A stretch of DNA of 64,000 bases from CAWJPW01 sp963844845 (GCA_963844845.1 CAWJPW010000003.1:372001-436000), one strand, 5' to 3'; shown: positions 27,823 through 36,418, counted from the stretch's first letter. The notes: generated by a model from the letters alone, not told the origin. Numbers and translations are program-made.

Positions 27823-29127
27823 CTACTGAGCAGTGATGTCGGCGCCGAGGGCGCGGAGGCGCTCGTCGAGGGACTCGTAGCCGCGCTCGATCTGCTGGAC
27901 GTTGTGAATCACGCTCTGCCCATCGGCGCACAGGGCGGCGATGACCAGCGCCATGCCGGCGCGAATGTCAGGGCTCGAGAGGGTCTTCCCGTACAGGCGT
28001 GAAGGTCCGACCACCACCGCGCGGTGGGGGTCGCAGAGCACGATGTTTGCACCCATTGCGATCAGGCGATCGAGCCAGAACAGGCGGCTCTCGAACATCT
28101 TCTCGTGGATCAGCACGGTGCCGCGCGCCTGGGTGGCGAGCACGACCGCGATGCTGGTGAGGTCGGCCGGAAAGGCCGGCCACGGGCCGTCGTCGATCTT
28201 GGGGATCGCACCGTGGAGGTCGTCCTCGATGACCAGCTCCTGGCCGCCGGGCACCACCAGGTCGTCGCCCTGCCACTCCCAGCGGATTCCCAACCGTGAG
28301 TAGGCCAGCTCGGTCATCGGCAGGTGCTCGCGCAGGCCCTCACCGCGCACCGTGAGCTCGCCGCCGGTGACCGCCGCCAGGGCGATGAAGCTCCCGACCT
28401 CCACATGGTCCGGGCCGGTGCGGGCGGAGGCACCGGTGAGACTTTCACGGCCCTCGACGCGCAGCAGGTTTGTGCCGATCCCTTCGATGGGGCAACCCAT
28501 GGCCTCGAGCAGGCGGCAGAGGTCCTGCACGTGGGGCTCCGAGGCGGCATTGCGGATGGTGGTGGTGCCGGCGGCGAGCGACGCCGCCATGAGCGTGTTC
28601 TCGGTCCCCATCACGCTCATCTCGCGCAGGAAGACGTCGGCGCCCCGGAGCCCTCGGGGGGCCGTGAGCAGGAAGTGGTCGGGGGCCACCTCCACCTCGG
28701 CTCCCAGGGCCTGCAGGGCGTGGATGTGGGTGTCCAACGGGCGGCGTCCGATGCGGTCACCCCCGGGTCGAGGCAGCTGACAGCGGCCTGCGCGGGCGAG
28801 CAGGGGGCCAGCCAGCAGGAACGACGCCCGGATGTCGCGGGCAAGCTCCTGCTGGGGCGCGTGGCCGTGAGCGCGAGCACAGGAGATCTCCCAGGCCCCG
28901 GGCGCGGGCTGGGTGACGTCGGCCCCGAGGTGCTCCAGGAGGGCCACCATCGCTCCCACGTCGCGAATGTCGGGGACGTTCTCGAGGCGGACAGGCTGGT
29001 CGGTGAGGAGGGCTGCGGCGAGCATCGGCAGGGCGGCGTTCTTGTTGCCTTTGGGCGTGTAGCTGCCACCCAGCGGGCGTCCGCCGCGGATGACGTAGGC
29101 CTCGTTGCCGCGCTGAATCTCCCGCAT
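27823..29127 (-). CDS. murA: UDP-GlcNAc 1-carboxyvinyltransferase, Asp-type active site
   Basis: 434 residues from ATG at 29127, chosen over a GTG at 29136 because GGAGG lies eight bases before the ATG but abuts the GTG. It transfers enolpyruvate from PEP to UDP-GlcNAc, the first committed step of peptidoglycan synthesis. PKGNKNAALP carries the substrate-binding Lys-Asn pair. The active-site loop reads PRPGGDRIGRRPLD, so Asp124 stands where most bacteria have Cys (Cys115 in E. coli). The same replacement in mycobacteria and chlamydiae gives a working enzyme that fosfomycin cannot alkylate. The gene is divergent from holC. Confidence 0.95.
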   Translation of the reverse strand: MREIQRGNEAYVIRGGRPLGGSYTPKGNKNAALPMLAAALLTDQPVRLENVPDIRDVGAMVALLEHLGADVTQPAPGAWEISCARAHGHAPQQELARDIRASFLLAGPLLARAGRCQLPRPGGDRIGRRPLDTHIHALQALGAEVEVAPDHFLLTAPRGLRGADVFLREMSVMGTENTLMAASLAAGTTTIRNAASEPHVQDLCRLLEAMGCPIEGIGTNLLRVEGRESLTGASARTGPDHVEVGSFIALAAVTGGELTVRGEGLREHLPMTELAYSRLGIRWEWQGDDLVVPGGQELVIEDDLHGAIPKIDDGPWPAFPADLTSIAVVLATQARGTVLIHEKMFESRLFWLDRLIAMGANIVLCDPHRAVVVGPSRLYGKTLSSPDIRAGMALVIAALCADGQSVIHNVQQIERGYESLDERLRALGADITAQ

Positions 29128-29180
29128 GACCCCCACCCTCCGGGTTCATGATAGTACCGACCGGCCCCTTCCGGGGCTGG

Positions 29181-29186
29181 TACACT
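29181..29186 (+). promoter_or_regulatory. -10 hexamer of holC, six bases before its start codon
   Basis: TACACT, preceded by TGG (an extended -10 element), lies exactly six bases before the GTG at 29193. That places the transcription start at the start codon, so the mRNA would be leaderless. A minus-strand -10 candidate for murA (TACTAT, 29156-29151) is nearby. Confidence 0.5.
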
Positions 29187-29192
29187 CCGGCC

Positions 29193-29588
29193 GTGTCAAC
29201 GCGTGTCGAGCTCCATCCCCTCCCCGGCAGCAAGCGGGCCGCGGCGGTGGCGGCCCTGGCGGACGAGCTGTGCCGGTCGGGCCGGACCCTCTTGGTGTGG
29301 GTGGCGGACGAAGGGCGGCGGCAGATCTTCGACGAGTATCTTTGGACTTTCGAGCGGCTGGCGTTCGTGCCGCACGGGGTCTGGCAGTCGGGGATGGAGG
29401 GTAGTGCTGACGAGCCCATTCTGCTGGTGGGTGAGCCGGCCAACCCCAACGGGGCGACGGTGCTGGTGGTGGGCGACGAGCCGCCGCCGCTGGAGTGGGC
29501 GGCAACATTTGCCGAGGTCCACGACTTCCTGCCGCCCGGCCCGGAGGGCGAGCAGCGAGCCGCCTACTGGCAGCCCCTGGCCGGCTGA
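29193..29588 (+). CDS. holC: DNA polymerase III chi subunit-like protein
   Basis: 131 residues from GTG at 29193. The fold pattern of HolC is seen: an N-terminal strand, a helix with two conserved basic positions, LLVWVADEGRRQIFDEYLWT (the (D/E)..LWTF signature with FLPH-like FVPHG next), DEPILLVG, then VHDFLPPGPEGEQRAAYW at the end. The chi subunit joins the clamp loader to SSB. No ribosome site precedes the start, and a -10 hexamer sits six bases upstream, which suggests a leaderless transcript. An earlier ATG at 29148 in frame would overlap the promoter and is less likely. Confidence 0.85.
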   Translation: MSTRVELHPLPGSKRAAAVAALADELCRSGRTLLVWVADEGRRQIFDEYLWTFERLAFVPHGVWQSGMEGSADEPILLVGEPANPNGATVLVVGDEPPPLEWAATFAEVHDFLPPGPEGEQRAAYWQPLAG

Positions 29589-29598
29589 GCAGGCGCCC

Positions 29599-29760
29599 AC
29601 TTGAGCCGTTCGGCGGGTGGTCTGCCGCCGGGGCACACCGGCCGCTTCGCGGCGTACGGCCACTCGGTCGGCACCGCTGCACACGCGAGCGTGTGCGCGG
29701 CACCTCCCTCGCGTCCGGCCGTGGCTCCGCCACGGCGGCGTGCCCCGACGCGCTCAGCGC
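29599..29760 (-). repeat. Dispersed repeat family B, copy 1
   Basis: A string of short hairpins: CCGTGGC-TCC-GCCACGG (29719-29735), GCACACGC-GA-GCGTGTGC (29679-29696), and a GCCGC-TTC-GCGGC type stem near 29640. In reverse orientation it aligns along its length with 36170-36296. The middle stem differs between the two copies on both arms, so pairing is kept. Confidence 0.7.
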
Positions 29761-29785
29761 GTTGGGAACGGTGTGCTGCTGTGTA

Positions 29786-29806
29786 GGCGCGCGATTTTCG
29801 CGCGCC
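29786..29806. repeat. 9-bp perfect hairpin
   Basis: GGCGCGCGA and TCGCGCGCC pair around a TTT loop. There is no T-tract on either side. It lies about 200 nt past holC and may end that transcript or be part of the repeat cluster. Confidence 0.55.
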
Positions 29807-29879
29807 ACCCACCGCTTCGATGCGGAGAGCGCCATGCCGGCAACCTGCCACCGATCAGCGGAGGAGGCTCACCACCGCC

Positions 29880-30080
29880 CCGGAGCACAGATCCTCCGAC
29901 GGACGTGCCGTCCCGAACACTTTTCCTGGAGCGCCTCATCGTTCGTAGCGCGATCGCGGAAACAGTGTCCGGGGGGGCACTCACGGCCGTGATGCCGCGC
30001 GCCAACGCATGTCGTCGCCGCCCCCGGAGCCGCGCCGACGGGCGGCGGCGCAACCGCCGCCCGGGAGCCGGTGCCGGGAG
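29880..30080 (+). repeat. Dispersed repeat family A, copy 1 (divergent)
   Basis: Shares with the other copies the block CTCCG(G/A)CGG(G/A)CGTGCCGTCC, a stem-loop, a run of 6-7 G followed by a CACGGCC box, and a distal GGGCGGCGGC / GCCGCCGCCC hairpin ending GGGAGCCGGTGCC. The main stem here is ACACTTTTCC (29917-29926) with GGAAACAGTGT (29958-29968), different in sequence from other copies but still paired. Confidence 0.65.
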
Positions 30081-30169
30081 CATCAGGAACTGAGGCGTAG
30101 ACCGGGGCCGGGACCGCGACGGTGACCGGGGCCGTAGGCCGGGGCCGTGACGGACGCCGCGAGCGCCCC

Positions 30170-30430
30170 GGAGCAGGTGCCCTCCGGCAGGCGTGCCGTC
30201 CTTGACGGCTTCCCTCGAGCGCGCTCTCCCTTGCTGCGTGTTGGCGGGAAACGTCAAGGGGGGCTCCCACGGCCCTTGGCATTCGGAGCAGTGGCCCCAA
30301 ACAAGCCGGCAGGCGACTCGGCGCCGGGCGCGAAGGGGGCCGCGTTGCCGTCAGGCAGCCCCCGCCGTCGCACCCTTCGCGAACGCGCCGACGGGCGGCG
30401 CCTCAGCCGCCGCCCGGGAGCCGGTGCCCG
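30170..30430 (+). repeat. Dispersed repeat family A, copy 2
   Basis: The main stem is CTTGACGgctTCCC (30201-30214) with GGGAAACGTCAAG (30246-30258), 58 bases end to end. A GGGGGGCTCCCACGGCCC box follows directly. The distal GC hairpin and GGGAGCCGGTGCCCGA end are near 30385-30430. It matches copy 3 (35555-35740, opposite strand) almost base for base outside the loop. Confidence 0.75.
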
Positions 30431-30466
30431 AAGTACCTCCGCCCCCTCCTGCCTCCAGCGGGACGC

Positions 30467-33400
30467 CTATGGCGTCATCACCCCATCACCCGGAGAGGCG
30501 GCCATGCTGGGGAGATGACCGCTCTCGCCCCCGGCTACGCCGTTCACCGGGTGATCGCTTATCAGTCGGTACATTCCCCAGGCCACCAGCGCGGCGACGA
30601 ACGCGGCGGCGATGGCGCCTGCGGCGGCTCCGGGGTAGCCGCCGATCGCAGCGTCCCGGATGGCGCCGAGCACCTTGCTGGTGCCAAACGCCAGGGGCAC
30701 GATCGCCGGGGCGTGGCGGATCACCAGGAGGACGGCGGCCACCAGTACGACCGTTGTCAGCGCCGTGGCCCCGAGCCACGCGGTCAACGAGTCGGGGCGG
30801 CCGGCGCCGGCCACGAGGAGGGCCAGGGCAATCACGAGGGCGATCCCCAACGATCGGCGCCGTCGCCAGCCGGAGGTGGCGCGATCCGCAGCCAGGACGG
30901 TGAGGAGGACGAGCACCGTGCCCACCACGACACCGGTCACGGGTGCGAGGAGGGCGGCCAGGAAGGGCCAGGCCGCGCCGGCTGGTCCGAGGTCGGCGGT
31001 GGGTGGCAGCGGGGGGCTGTGGAGAGCCGTGGCGGCGGCAGTGATACCGGCGATGAGCGCCCCGAGACCGGCGCCAGCGGTGAGGTCGCGACGCCGCGCC
31101 GCGACCGGCGGCAGCAGCACCCGGACGAGCCCGGTGTCGAGACCCAGGGCGGCGGCGCTCACCACCATCGAAACCGTGCCGACGAGTGCGAAGGTGGCGG
31201 CTTGGAGGTTGAAGGGCTGGGCGGTGGAGAAGAAGGCACTCACCTCGGGCCAGCGGTTTGCGAGGCTCGCGAGGTCCGCGGCAGCCAGCACCGCCGCGGC
31301 GGTCAATGCGATCCGCACCGGGAAGAACCCCCGGCTCCACCGGAAGATCGCTGCGCCCACGCCGGCGCCGAGCACCAGGATCAGCATCAGACCGGCCAGC
31401 ATCTGGACGGCGCGGGCGAGGCTGGCACGCTCGCGTTGGGCGCGCTCCCAGTCCTCAGGTACGTGAACGAAGCGCCAGGCATCTGAAACCTCGTTGCCGG
31501 CGAGGTCCACCTCGACCCGAGCCTGCCCGTCGGCGAGGGGCCAGTGGGTAGGATCGGAGAAGGTAAAGCTCCAGTCGCGGCGCGCGGGAAGCTGGGAGGG
31601 CTCTGCCGCGATCTCGGTGAGGGTTGCGGGATCGAGGCCGAGGCGCTCGCGAATCGCCTCTCGTGCCCGGTCACGGGCCTCCGCCTCGGTGAGGCTCATA
31701 CCCGGGCTGCTCTCGGCGAGCCGGTGCTGGAGACGTACCACCTCGCCGTGTGGATCCACCCAGACCCGGTACTCCTCGGCGCGCTCGGCGACATCCCCCT
31801 CGAAGCGGGCGAAGCGGACCTGCCAACTGGGCCCGGCGAGCGGACCCCCGAGCAGCTCGCGGTAGATGGTCGGGCCGCCCTCCTGCCACGCGTAGCGGTC
31901 GCCGAGGCCGGGCCCGTCGTCGACGGTGGCGAAGCTCCGCCATCCTGGTCCGAGGTGGATGCCCAGCTGGGCGAGTTTCTCGTGGGCCGCTTCGACGGCG
32001 GCACCGCGGCCGAGCTCGAGCGCCGGCTGTGGCACCCGGAAGGGGGAGAGGAGCAGCCACGCACCGAAGCCGGCGACGCCCAGGACGGCGAGGCCCCGGG
32101 TTGCGCCGGCGCCGAGCCCGGCGGCTGCCGTGGCCGGCTCGTCGACGGGCGCAGGCTCGGGCGGTGGCGGTGCCCAAGCGCCGTTTCGGGCCGACTCGGG
32201 AGCGTCCGCCCAGGTGTGTCGTCGGGCTCGAGCCACCAGCACGACCCACAACGGTGTGAGCACCAGGAGCACGAGGATCGCGCGGTCCACTGCAACCCCC
32301 GGCGCCTTCGAGATGATGAGCGGAAGGGCGAACCACACCGCGTCGTAGGCGAAGTGCAGGATGATCGCCGGGAGCAGTCCGAAAACCAGGTAGAGCAGGC
32401 CGAAGCCGATGGCCGGGACGATGAGCTCCGCCATGCGGGCGTACGCGGGCTGGGCCGGGTAGGTGGCATGTGCGCCGCCGAAGATCGCGGCCTGAAGGAG
32501 CAGCGCCCCGAGGATCCACCAGCGGCGCCCGCCGAAGCGGCGACCCAGGAGGGCCGCCCCGGCCAGCGGGATTGCCCGGAACATGCACTCCTCCCAGAAT
32601 CCAGCCTGCAGGGACACGCCCACCGCGCCGAGCCAGGGCAGGTAGGTGGCGAGGAGGTTGGGGTCGATCAGGGTGTCGGACGGAGTCCACCAGCCGAGGC
32701 CGTGCTGGGCGAAGGAGTAGAGAAGGACCTCGTAGGCGAAGAAGGCGGCCACCAGGAGGTAACCGCCGAGGGTGCGCCCGAGCACCTGGGGCGAGGCGGC
32801 CACGTCGGGAGACCACAGCCGCCAGAGCTGGAGCTGCCCGGGGAAGGCCCGGCGGGTCAGGCTCTCGGCGGCAGTGAGCGAGACGACCAGGAGGGCGGCG
32901 AGGCCGAGGAACTCCACCAGCATGAGCAGCCCCTGCTGCACCACGAAGCTCCCCACCCCGAGGGCGGTGTCATACCTCATCCACAGGAGGGGCCAGCGGT
33001 TGAGGCTGACGAGCAGCTGCACCAGGGCGATGCCGACGCCCCACAGCGCGGGAGCGCGCCACACCACCCAGCGGCCGCGCAGCAGGAAGAAGAGCCCCAC
33101 CAGACAGCCGCCGCCCAGGTAGAGCAGGCCGGCGGCCACACCGGCGCCGGTGGCGACCGCCGAGTTGGTGGAGCGCATGGCCTCGTAGCGGCGGTCGAAC
33201 GCCTCGGGGACCTTGACGAAGCGGGTGAGCTCGGTGAGCCGGTCGCCGCCCACCACCAGGCGGAGCCGGTAGCGGCCCTCACCCAGGCGGACTTCGGGGC
33301 GCTCGTACACCAAGGTGTGGTCGACGCGGCCGCCGGGTCGGGTCTCCTGCGACTGCTCCACGAGCCGGTACTCGCCGAAGCGGACCCGCCAGGGTGGAGC

Positions 33401-33865
33401 AGCCGCGGCGGTCTCGGCGATGGTGCGCGCCTCGGCGGCGCTCACACTGGTGCCCGGCGCGGTCTCCGGGAGCCTTACCCGAAATCCGTAGGGGCTCCCG
33501 TCCGGAGCGAAGACCACCCGCGTCTCGAGGGGCTCCCCGGGCCGGAAGAGCCGAACCTGCCAGGTATATGCCTGGTAGAGACCGCTCTCGAGCATGGCGG
33601 TGAAGGCGTCCTTGCCGCCGCCCTCCAGCTCGACGAAGCTCTGGACCCGGCTGTCTCCGGAGAACGACGCTGCCTCGCGGGCGTCGGCAGGGCCCCAGCC
33701 CGCGTCGGCGGCAAGCCGCTCGGCCGCCGCCAGGGCGGCGCCGCGATCCATGGTGAGATCGATGGTGATCAGCGGAAAAGCGCTGGGAAACGAGGTGAGC
33801 GCGTAGGCGGCGAGGGCGGCGGCGAGAGCGACGAGGGCGACCCAGACGAGCGGTCGGCGCAGCAT
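30467..33865 (-). CDS. Large CPBP-family (CAAX/Abi-type) intramembrane protease with duplicated extracytoplasmic module
   Basis: 1132 residues from ATG at 33865 (GGAGG four bases before). Order: an N-terminal membrane anchor; an extracytoplasmic module (about 35-225) with 'A..AE..L' helices and a WQVRLFRPGE strand; a membrane domain (about 235-560) with the CPBP motifs EECMFR (Glu425, Glu426, Arg430), FGGAH (His466) and HFAYD (His504, Asp508); then a second, degenerate copy of the extracytoplasmic module (WQVRFARFEGD) and a further multi-span membrane region to the end. The metal-binding residues needed for an Rce1-like peptidase are all there. The substrate is unknown. The size is far above the usual 200-300 residues for this family. 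Confidence 0.82.
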   Translation of the reverse strand: MLRRPLVWVALVALAAALAAYALTSFPSAFPLITIDLTMDRGAALAAAERLAADAGWGPADAREAASFSGDSRVQSFVELEGGGKDAFTAMLESGLYQAYTWQVRLFRPGEPLETRVVFAPDGSPYGFRVRLPETAPGTSVSAAEARTIAETAAAAPPWRVRFGEYRLVEQSQETRPGGRVDHTLVYERPEVRLGEGRYRLRLVVGGDRLTELTRFVKVPEAFDRRYEAMRSTNSAVATGAGVAAGLLYLGGGCLVGLFFLLRGRWVVWRAPALWGVGIALVQLLVSLNRWPLLWMRYDTALGVGSFVVQQGLLMLVEFLGLAALLVVSLTAAESLTRRAFPGQLQLWRLWSPDVAASPQVLGRTLGGYLLVAAFFAYEVLLYSFAQHGLGWWTPSDTLIDPNLLATYLPWLGAVGVSLQAGFWEECMFRAIPLAGAALLGRRFGGRRWWILGALLLQAAIFGGAHATYPAQPAYARMAELIVPAIGFGLLYLVFGLLPAIILHFAYDAVWFALPLIISKAPGVAVDRAILVLLVLTPLWVVLVARARRHTWADAPESARNGAWAPPPPEPAPVDEPATAAAGLGAGATRGLAVLGVAGFGAWLLLSPFRVPQPALELGRGAAVEAAHEKLAQLGIHLGPGWRSFATVDDGPGLGDRYAWQEGGPTIYRELLGGPLAGPSWQVRFARFEGDVAERAEEYRVWVDPHGEVVRLQHRLAESSPGMSLTEAEARDRAREAIRERLGLDPATLTEIAAEPSQLPARRDWSFTFSDPTHWPLADGQARVEVDLAGNEVSDAWRFVHVPEDWERAQRERASLARAVQMLAGLMLILVLGAGVGAAIFRWSRGFFPVRIALTAAAVLAAADLASLANRWPEVSAFFSTAQPFNLQAATFALVGTVSMVVSAAALGLDTGLVRVLLPPVAARRRDLTAGAGLGALIAGITAAATALHSPPLPPTADLGPAGAAWPFLAALLAPVTGVVVGTVLVLLTVLAADRATSGWRRRRSLGIALVIALALLVAGAGRPDSLTAWLGATALTTVVLVAAVLLVIRHAPAIVPLAFGTSKVLGAIRDAAIGGYPGAAAGAIAAAFVAALVAWGMYRLISDHPVNGVAGGESGHLPSMAASPGDGVMTP

Positions 33866-33917
33866 GAATCCTCCGCGGCGGTGGCACTGTGATCCGGTCA
33901 GTGTACCGTGTCGGCAA

Positions 33918-33946
33918 TTGACCGGCCTTCAGCGGCGTTTGACAAT
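33918..33946 (+). promoter_or_regulatory. Sigma-70-type promoter of the UPF0173 hydrolase gene
   Basis: TTGACC (33918-33923) and GACAAT (33941-33946) are separated by 17 bases, ending about 40 nt before the ATG at 33988. This is the cleanest -35/-10 pair in the window. Confidence 0.6.
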
Positions 33947-33987
33947 GGGGGCCCGGACCGCGGGCCGATCACAAAGGAGGACTCAGC

Positions 33988-34665
33988 ATGCCAAAGCTCA
34001 CCTACCTGGGGCATTCCGCCTTTCTCGTGGAGGGGACTGCGGGCCGCATCGTCATCGATCCTTTTCTCACCGGGAACCCGGTGGCCGCGGCGCGGCCTGA
34101 GGACATCAAGGTCGACTTCGTCCTGCTCACCCACGGCCACGGCGACCACCTCGGCGACGCCATCGAGATCGCCAAGGCCAACGGCGCCACCATCGTGGCC
34201 CCCTACGAGCTCGCCAACTACTGTGCGGACAAGGGTGTCGAGGTGCACCCCATGCACATCGGCGGGGCCCATCAGTTTCCATTCGGGCGGGTCAAGCTCA
34301 CCATCGCCCATCACGGCTCGGCGGCGCCCGACGGCACCTACACCGGAAACCCTTGCGGCTTCCTGATCACCATGGACGGCAAGACCCTCTACCACCCTGG
34401 TGACACCGGCCTCTTCTACGACATGAAGCTGATCGGCGAGATGAACCCCATCGACCTCGCGGTGCTGCCCATCGGCGACAACTTCACCATGGGCATCGAC
34501 GACGCCGTGAAGGCGGTGGAGCTGCTTCGGCCCAAGCTCACCATTCCCATGCACTACAAGACCTTCGAGGTCATCGACGTCGACCCGAAGGTTTTCGTCG
34601 ACAAGGTTGAGGCGCAGGGCTCCGCAGCCCGTGTCCTCGGCTTCGGCGAGTCACTCCAGTACTAG
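33988..34665 (+). CDS. UPF0173 metallo-beta-lactamase-fold hydrolase
   Basis: 225 residues, the standard length, from ATG at 33988 behind AAAGGAGGA. The metal-binding motif THGHGDHLGD is intact, with further ligands in IAHHGS, the HPGDTG block (Asp ligand) and the C-terminal IPMHYKTF. This is the UlaG-like UPF0173 family of cytoplasmic metal-dependent hydrolases. Their physiological substrate is not established. It has its own promoter and no operon partner. Confidence 0.92.
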   Translation: MPKLTYLGHSAFLVEGTAGRIVIDPFLTGNPVAAARPEDIKVDFVLLTHGHGDHLGDAIEIAKANGATIVAPYELANYCADKGVEVHPMHIGGAHQFPFGRVKLTIAHHGSAAPDGTYTGNPCGFLITMDGKTLYHPGDTGLFYDMKLIGEMNPIDLAVLPIGDNFTMGIDDAVKAVELLRPKLTIPMHYKTFEVIDVDPKVFVDKVEAQGSAARVLGFGESLQY

Positions 34666-34824
34666 TGCCCTGATTGGAAGACCCCAGCGGGCCTGCTTCG
34701 ACACCCTGCTGGAGCCGCTCGGCCGGCCGCCCGCCGGTGCGCACGAGCCGGTGCTCGCGGAGGCATAGACCGGTCGCCATACCGTTCCCTCATCGGACAG
34801 GGCCCGGGGCGGGGCGGCATGCGC

Positions 34825-34830
34825 TACGAT
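34825..34830 (+). promoter_or_regulatory. -10 hexamer six bases before the next start codon
   Basis: TACGAT is followed by six bases and then ATG at 34837. There is no ribosome-binding site. The same spacing is seen at holC and the TlpA-like gene, suggesting a leaderless mRNA. Confidence 0.4.
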
Positions 34831-34836
34831 GCCGTC

Positions 34837-35454
34837 ATGCCCATGCCGGCGGCTCTCTCCGAGGCGCTCATCGAGCCCACTCCGGACGCCCTGTGGCGGT
34901 TGCGCGGGAGCTTGCTGGAGGCGGGGCTCCCACCTCATGCCGACGTGTGGCGGGTGCTCGACGGCTTTCACGGCTACCTTCACCGCCTCGCTGTCGGCAG
35001 CGCCTCGCGCGAGTACAGCAATCTCGCGTCCCTGCTGGATATCTCGGCCATTTCGGGGGTGCTGCTGGAGAACCTCGGTGAGCCTGCGAGCGCAGCGACC
35101 CTGGCTCGCCGGCTGCTCGCCAGCGGCCTCAGCGAGGGGCTCATGGCGCTCGCCACCCGCCAGCATGTGAAGGCGTGGGACGGCGAGCTGGCAGCGGTGC
35201 ACCGTGAGGCCGCGTGGGTGCTCTACCGGGAGCTGTGGGACTGGTCGGGTCACCAGACGCCAGCGCTGTCTGCGGCCGAGCGCCGGGCGATGCTCGACGA
35301 GCTGCTGGCACCGGTGGTGGGAGGCTCCCTGGGTGGTATTGCCTGCGCCGCCCTGCTCGGCCGCCTGTACCAGGTCGTGCTGGTGGGGACGGTTGCGGAG
35401 GCCGTGGCAGCGGCGGAGAAGGCGGCGAGCGGGACGGCGGCGACACAGGACTGA
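34837..35454 (+). CDS. Helical protein of unknown function
   Basis: 205 residues from ATG at 34837, selected because a -10 hexamer overlaps the alternative ATG at 34819. It is almost entirely helix-forming, with no Cys and no signal peptide. Recognisable stretches are HADVWRVLDGFHGYLHRLAVG and RQHVKAWDGELAAVHREAAWVLYREL, and a small-residue-rich hydrophobic segment near the C-terminus (GSLGGIACAALLGRLYQVVLVG) that could contact a membrane. No family is recognised. Codon use matches its neighbours, which supports a real gene. Confidence 0.65.
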   Translation: MPMPAALSEALIEPTPDALWRLRGSLLEAGLPPHADVWRVLDGFHGYLHRLAVGSASREYSNLASLLDISAISGVLLENLGEPASAATLARRLLASGLSEGLMALATRQHVKAWDGELAAVHREAAWVLYRELWDWSGHQTPALSAAERRAMLDELLAPVVGGSLGGIACAALLGRLYQVVLVGTVAEAVAAAEKAASGTAATQD

Positions 35455-35554
35455 GGGGGAGATCGCGTCCCTTCCACGATGCGCGCCCCGAGCTCGTCGG
35501 CGGGTGGGGTGCGCTCGGGTGTTGAGAGCCTCCGGCGGGAGAGATGGTGTGCTG

Positions 35555-35740
35555 CGGGCACCGGCTCCCGGGCGGCGGCGGTGCCGCCGCCCGTCTGGTT
35601 GTTCGGGGCCACTACTCCGAGCGCCAAGGGCCGTGGGAGCCCCCCTTGACGTTTCCCGCCAAGGCGCCGCAAGGGAGAGCGCGCTCCAGGGAAGACGTCA
35701 AGGACGGCACGCCCGCCGGAGGACCTGTGCTTCGGGGCGG
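35555..35740 (-). repeat. Dispersed repeat family A, copy 3
   Basis: On the plus strand the stem is CTTGACGTTTCCC (35645-35657) with GGGAAGACGTCAAG (35689-35702), again 58 bases end to end. Flanking boxes (GGGCCGTGGGAGCCCCC before, GGACGGCACGCCCGCCGGAG after) match copies 2 and 4 in reverse. The distal GGGCGGCGGC hairpin lies near 35570-35595. Confidence 0.75.
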
Positions 35741-35756
35741 TGGTGAGGCTGTCAGA

Positions 35757-35790
35757 GCACGCCGCCGTGGCGCAGCCACGGCCGGCGTGC
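35757..35790. repeat. Dispersed repeat family B, partial copy 3
   Basis: A 34-base imperfect palindrome, GCACGCCGCCGTGGC joined by a short GCA-type loop to GCCACGGCCGGCGTGC. It corresponds to the first hairpin of the other two family-B copies. Confidence 0.6.
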
Positions 35791-35808
35791 CCCCGTGGGA
35801 CCCCGGCC

Positions 35809-35842
35809 CTGCGGGCCTCCGCTTGCTCAGGATGACAGGTGG
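35809..35842 (-). repeat. CHPE-type dispersed element
   Basis: The minus strand reads CCTGTCATCCTGAGCAAGCG followed by GAGGCC. This is the family of intergenic elements often mis-annotated as proteins with CHPERSEGS-like strings in soil and sediment genomes. Its role is unknown. Confidence 0.55.
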
Positions 35843-36169
35843 TGGTTGGAGCGCCGTCTACCGTCGCCGCAGGCGACGGCACCGGGCGGGCGGGTGGGAC
35901 ACGGCGTCGACGAGGAGGACGGCGTCGCCTTCGTCGCGAGGGCCGCGAGGTGGCGTTCCCCGTGGTGGCGCAGCCGCCGCGGGGGGCGCCGCATCGCGGG
36001 CCGCAGCAGAAGGCGCCCGAGCCGAGGAGGCATTGACCTCGTGGTCATGCCGACGAAGGCGACGGAGCGAAGCGCGGCCAGAGGGCCGGCGCCGGCGCGA
36101 CTTGTTCATTACAGAGAGAGTGGGTCCCCTTTACCCTTTCGGACAAGGCCCTCGGGCGTACCGGGCCGC

Positions 36170-36296
36170 CAGGGCACGCCGCCGTGGCGGAGCCACGGCC
36201 GGCTGCGAGGGAGGGACCCGCCGCACGCTCGCGTGCGGCCGGGCCCGACCGAGTGGCCGAAAGGCCGCGAAGCGGCCGGCGGGCTCCGGCGGCTGA
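36170..36296 (+). repeat. Dispersed repeat family B, copy 2
   Basis: Hairpins GCCGTGGC-GGA-GCCACGGC (36181-36199), CCGCACGC-TC-GCGTGCGG (36221-36238) and GGCCGC-GAA-GCGGCC (36263-36277) occur in the same order and spacing as the reverse complement of copy 1. Confidence 0.7.
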
Positions 36297-36418
36297 ACAT
36301 CGTAGCAACACTCAGCCTTCGCGGGGGGCGCGTTCTCGGGGGCTCGCCGAGTTCAGCACAGACAAGGGACGGGGCTTGCGCCCCGCCCCCGGCGGTTCCA
36401 GCTCTCGTGATCTCCGCG

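Larger units (their letters stand above)
29589..30466. other. Repeat-filled non-coding region
   Basis: No gene is credible in these 878 bases. ORFs on all frames are explained by GC skew and by palindromes. The region holds one family-B repeat (about 29599-29760), a 9-bp hairpin, and two family-A repeats in tandem (about 29880-30080 and 30170-30430), listed separately. Confidence 0.7.
35455..36418. other. Repeat-filled non-coding region
   Basis: These 964 bases hold a family-A repeat (reverse), two family-B segments and a widespread environmental-genome element whose spurious translation begins CHPEQAE. Long ORFs here are low-complexity Arg/Ala/Gly/Pro strings produced by the palindromes and are not annotated. 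Confidence 0.7.

Noticed and set aside
35250..35882. ORF containing TTTCHPEQAEARRAG-type sequence
   Set aside because: This is the known spurious translation of a dispersed intergenic element, not a protein gene.
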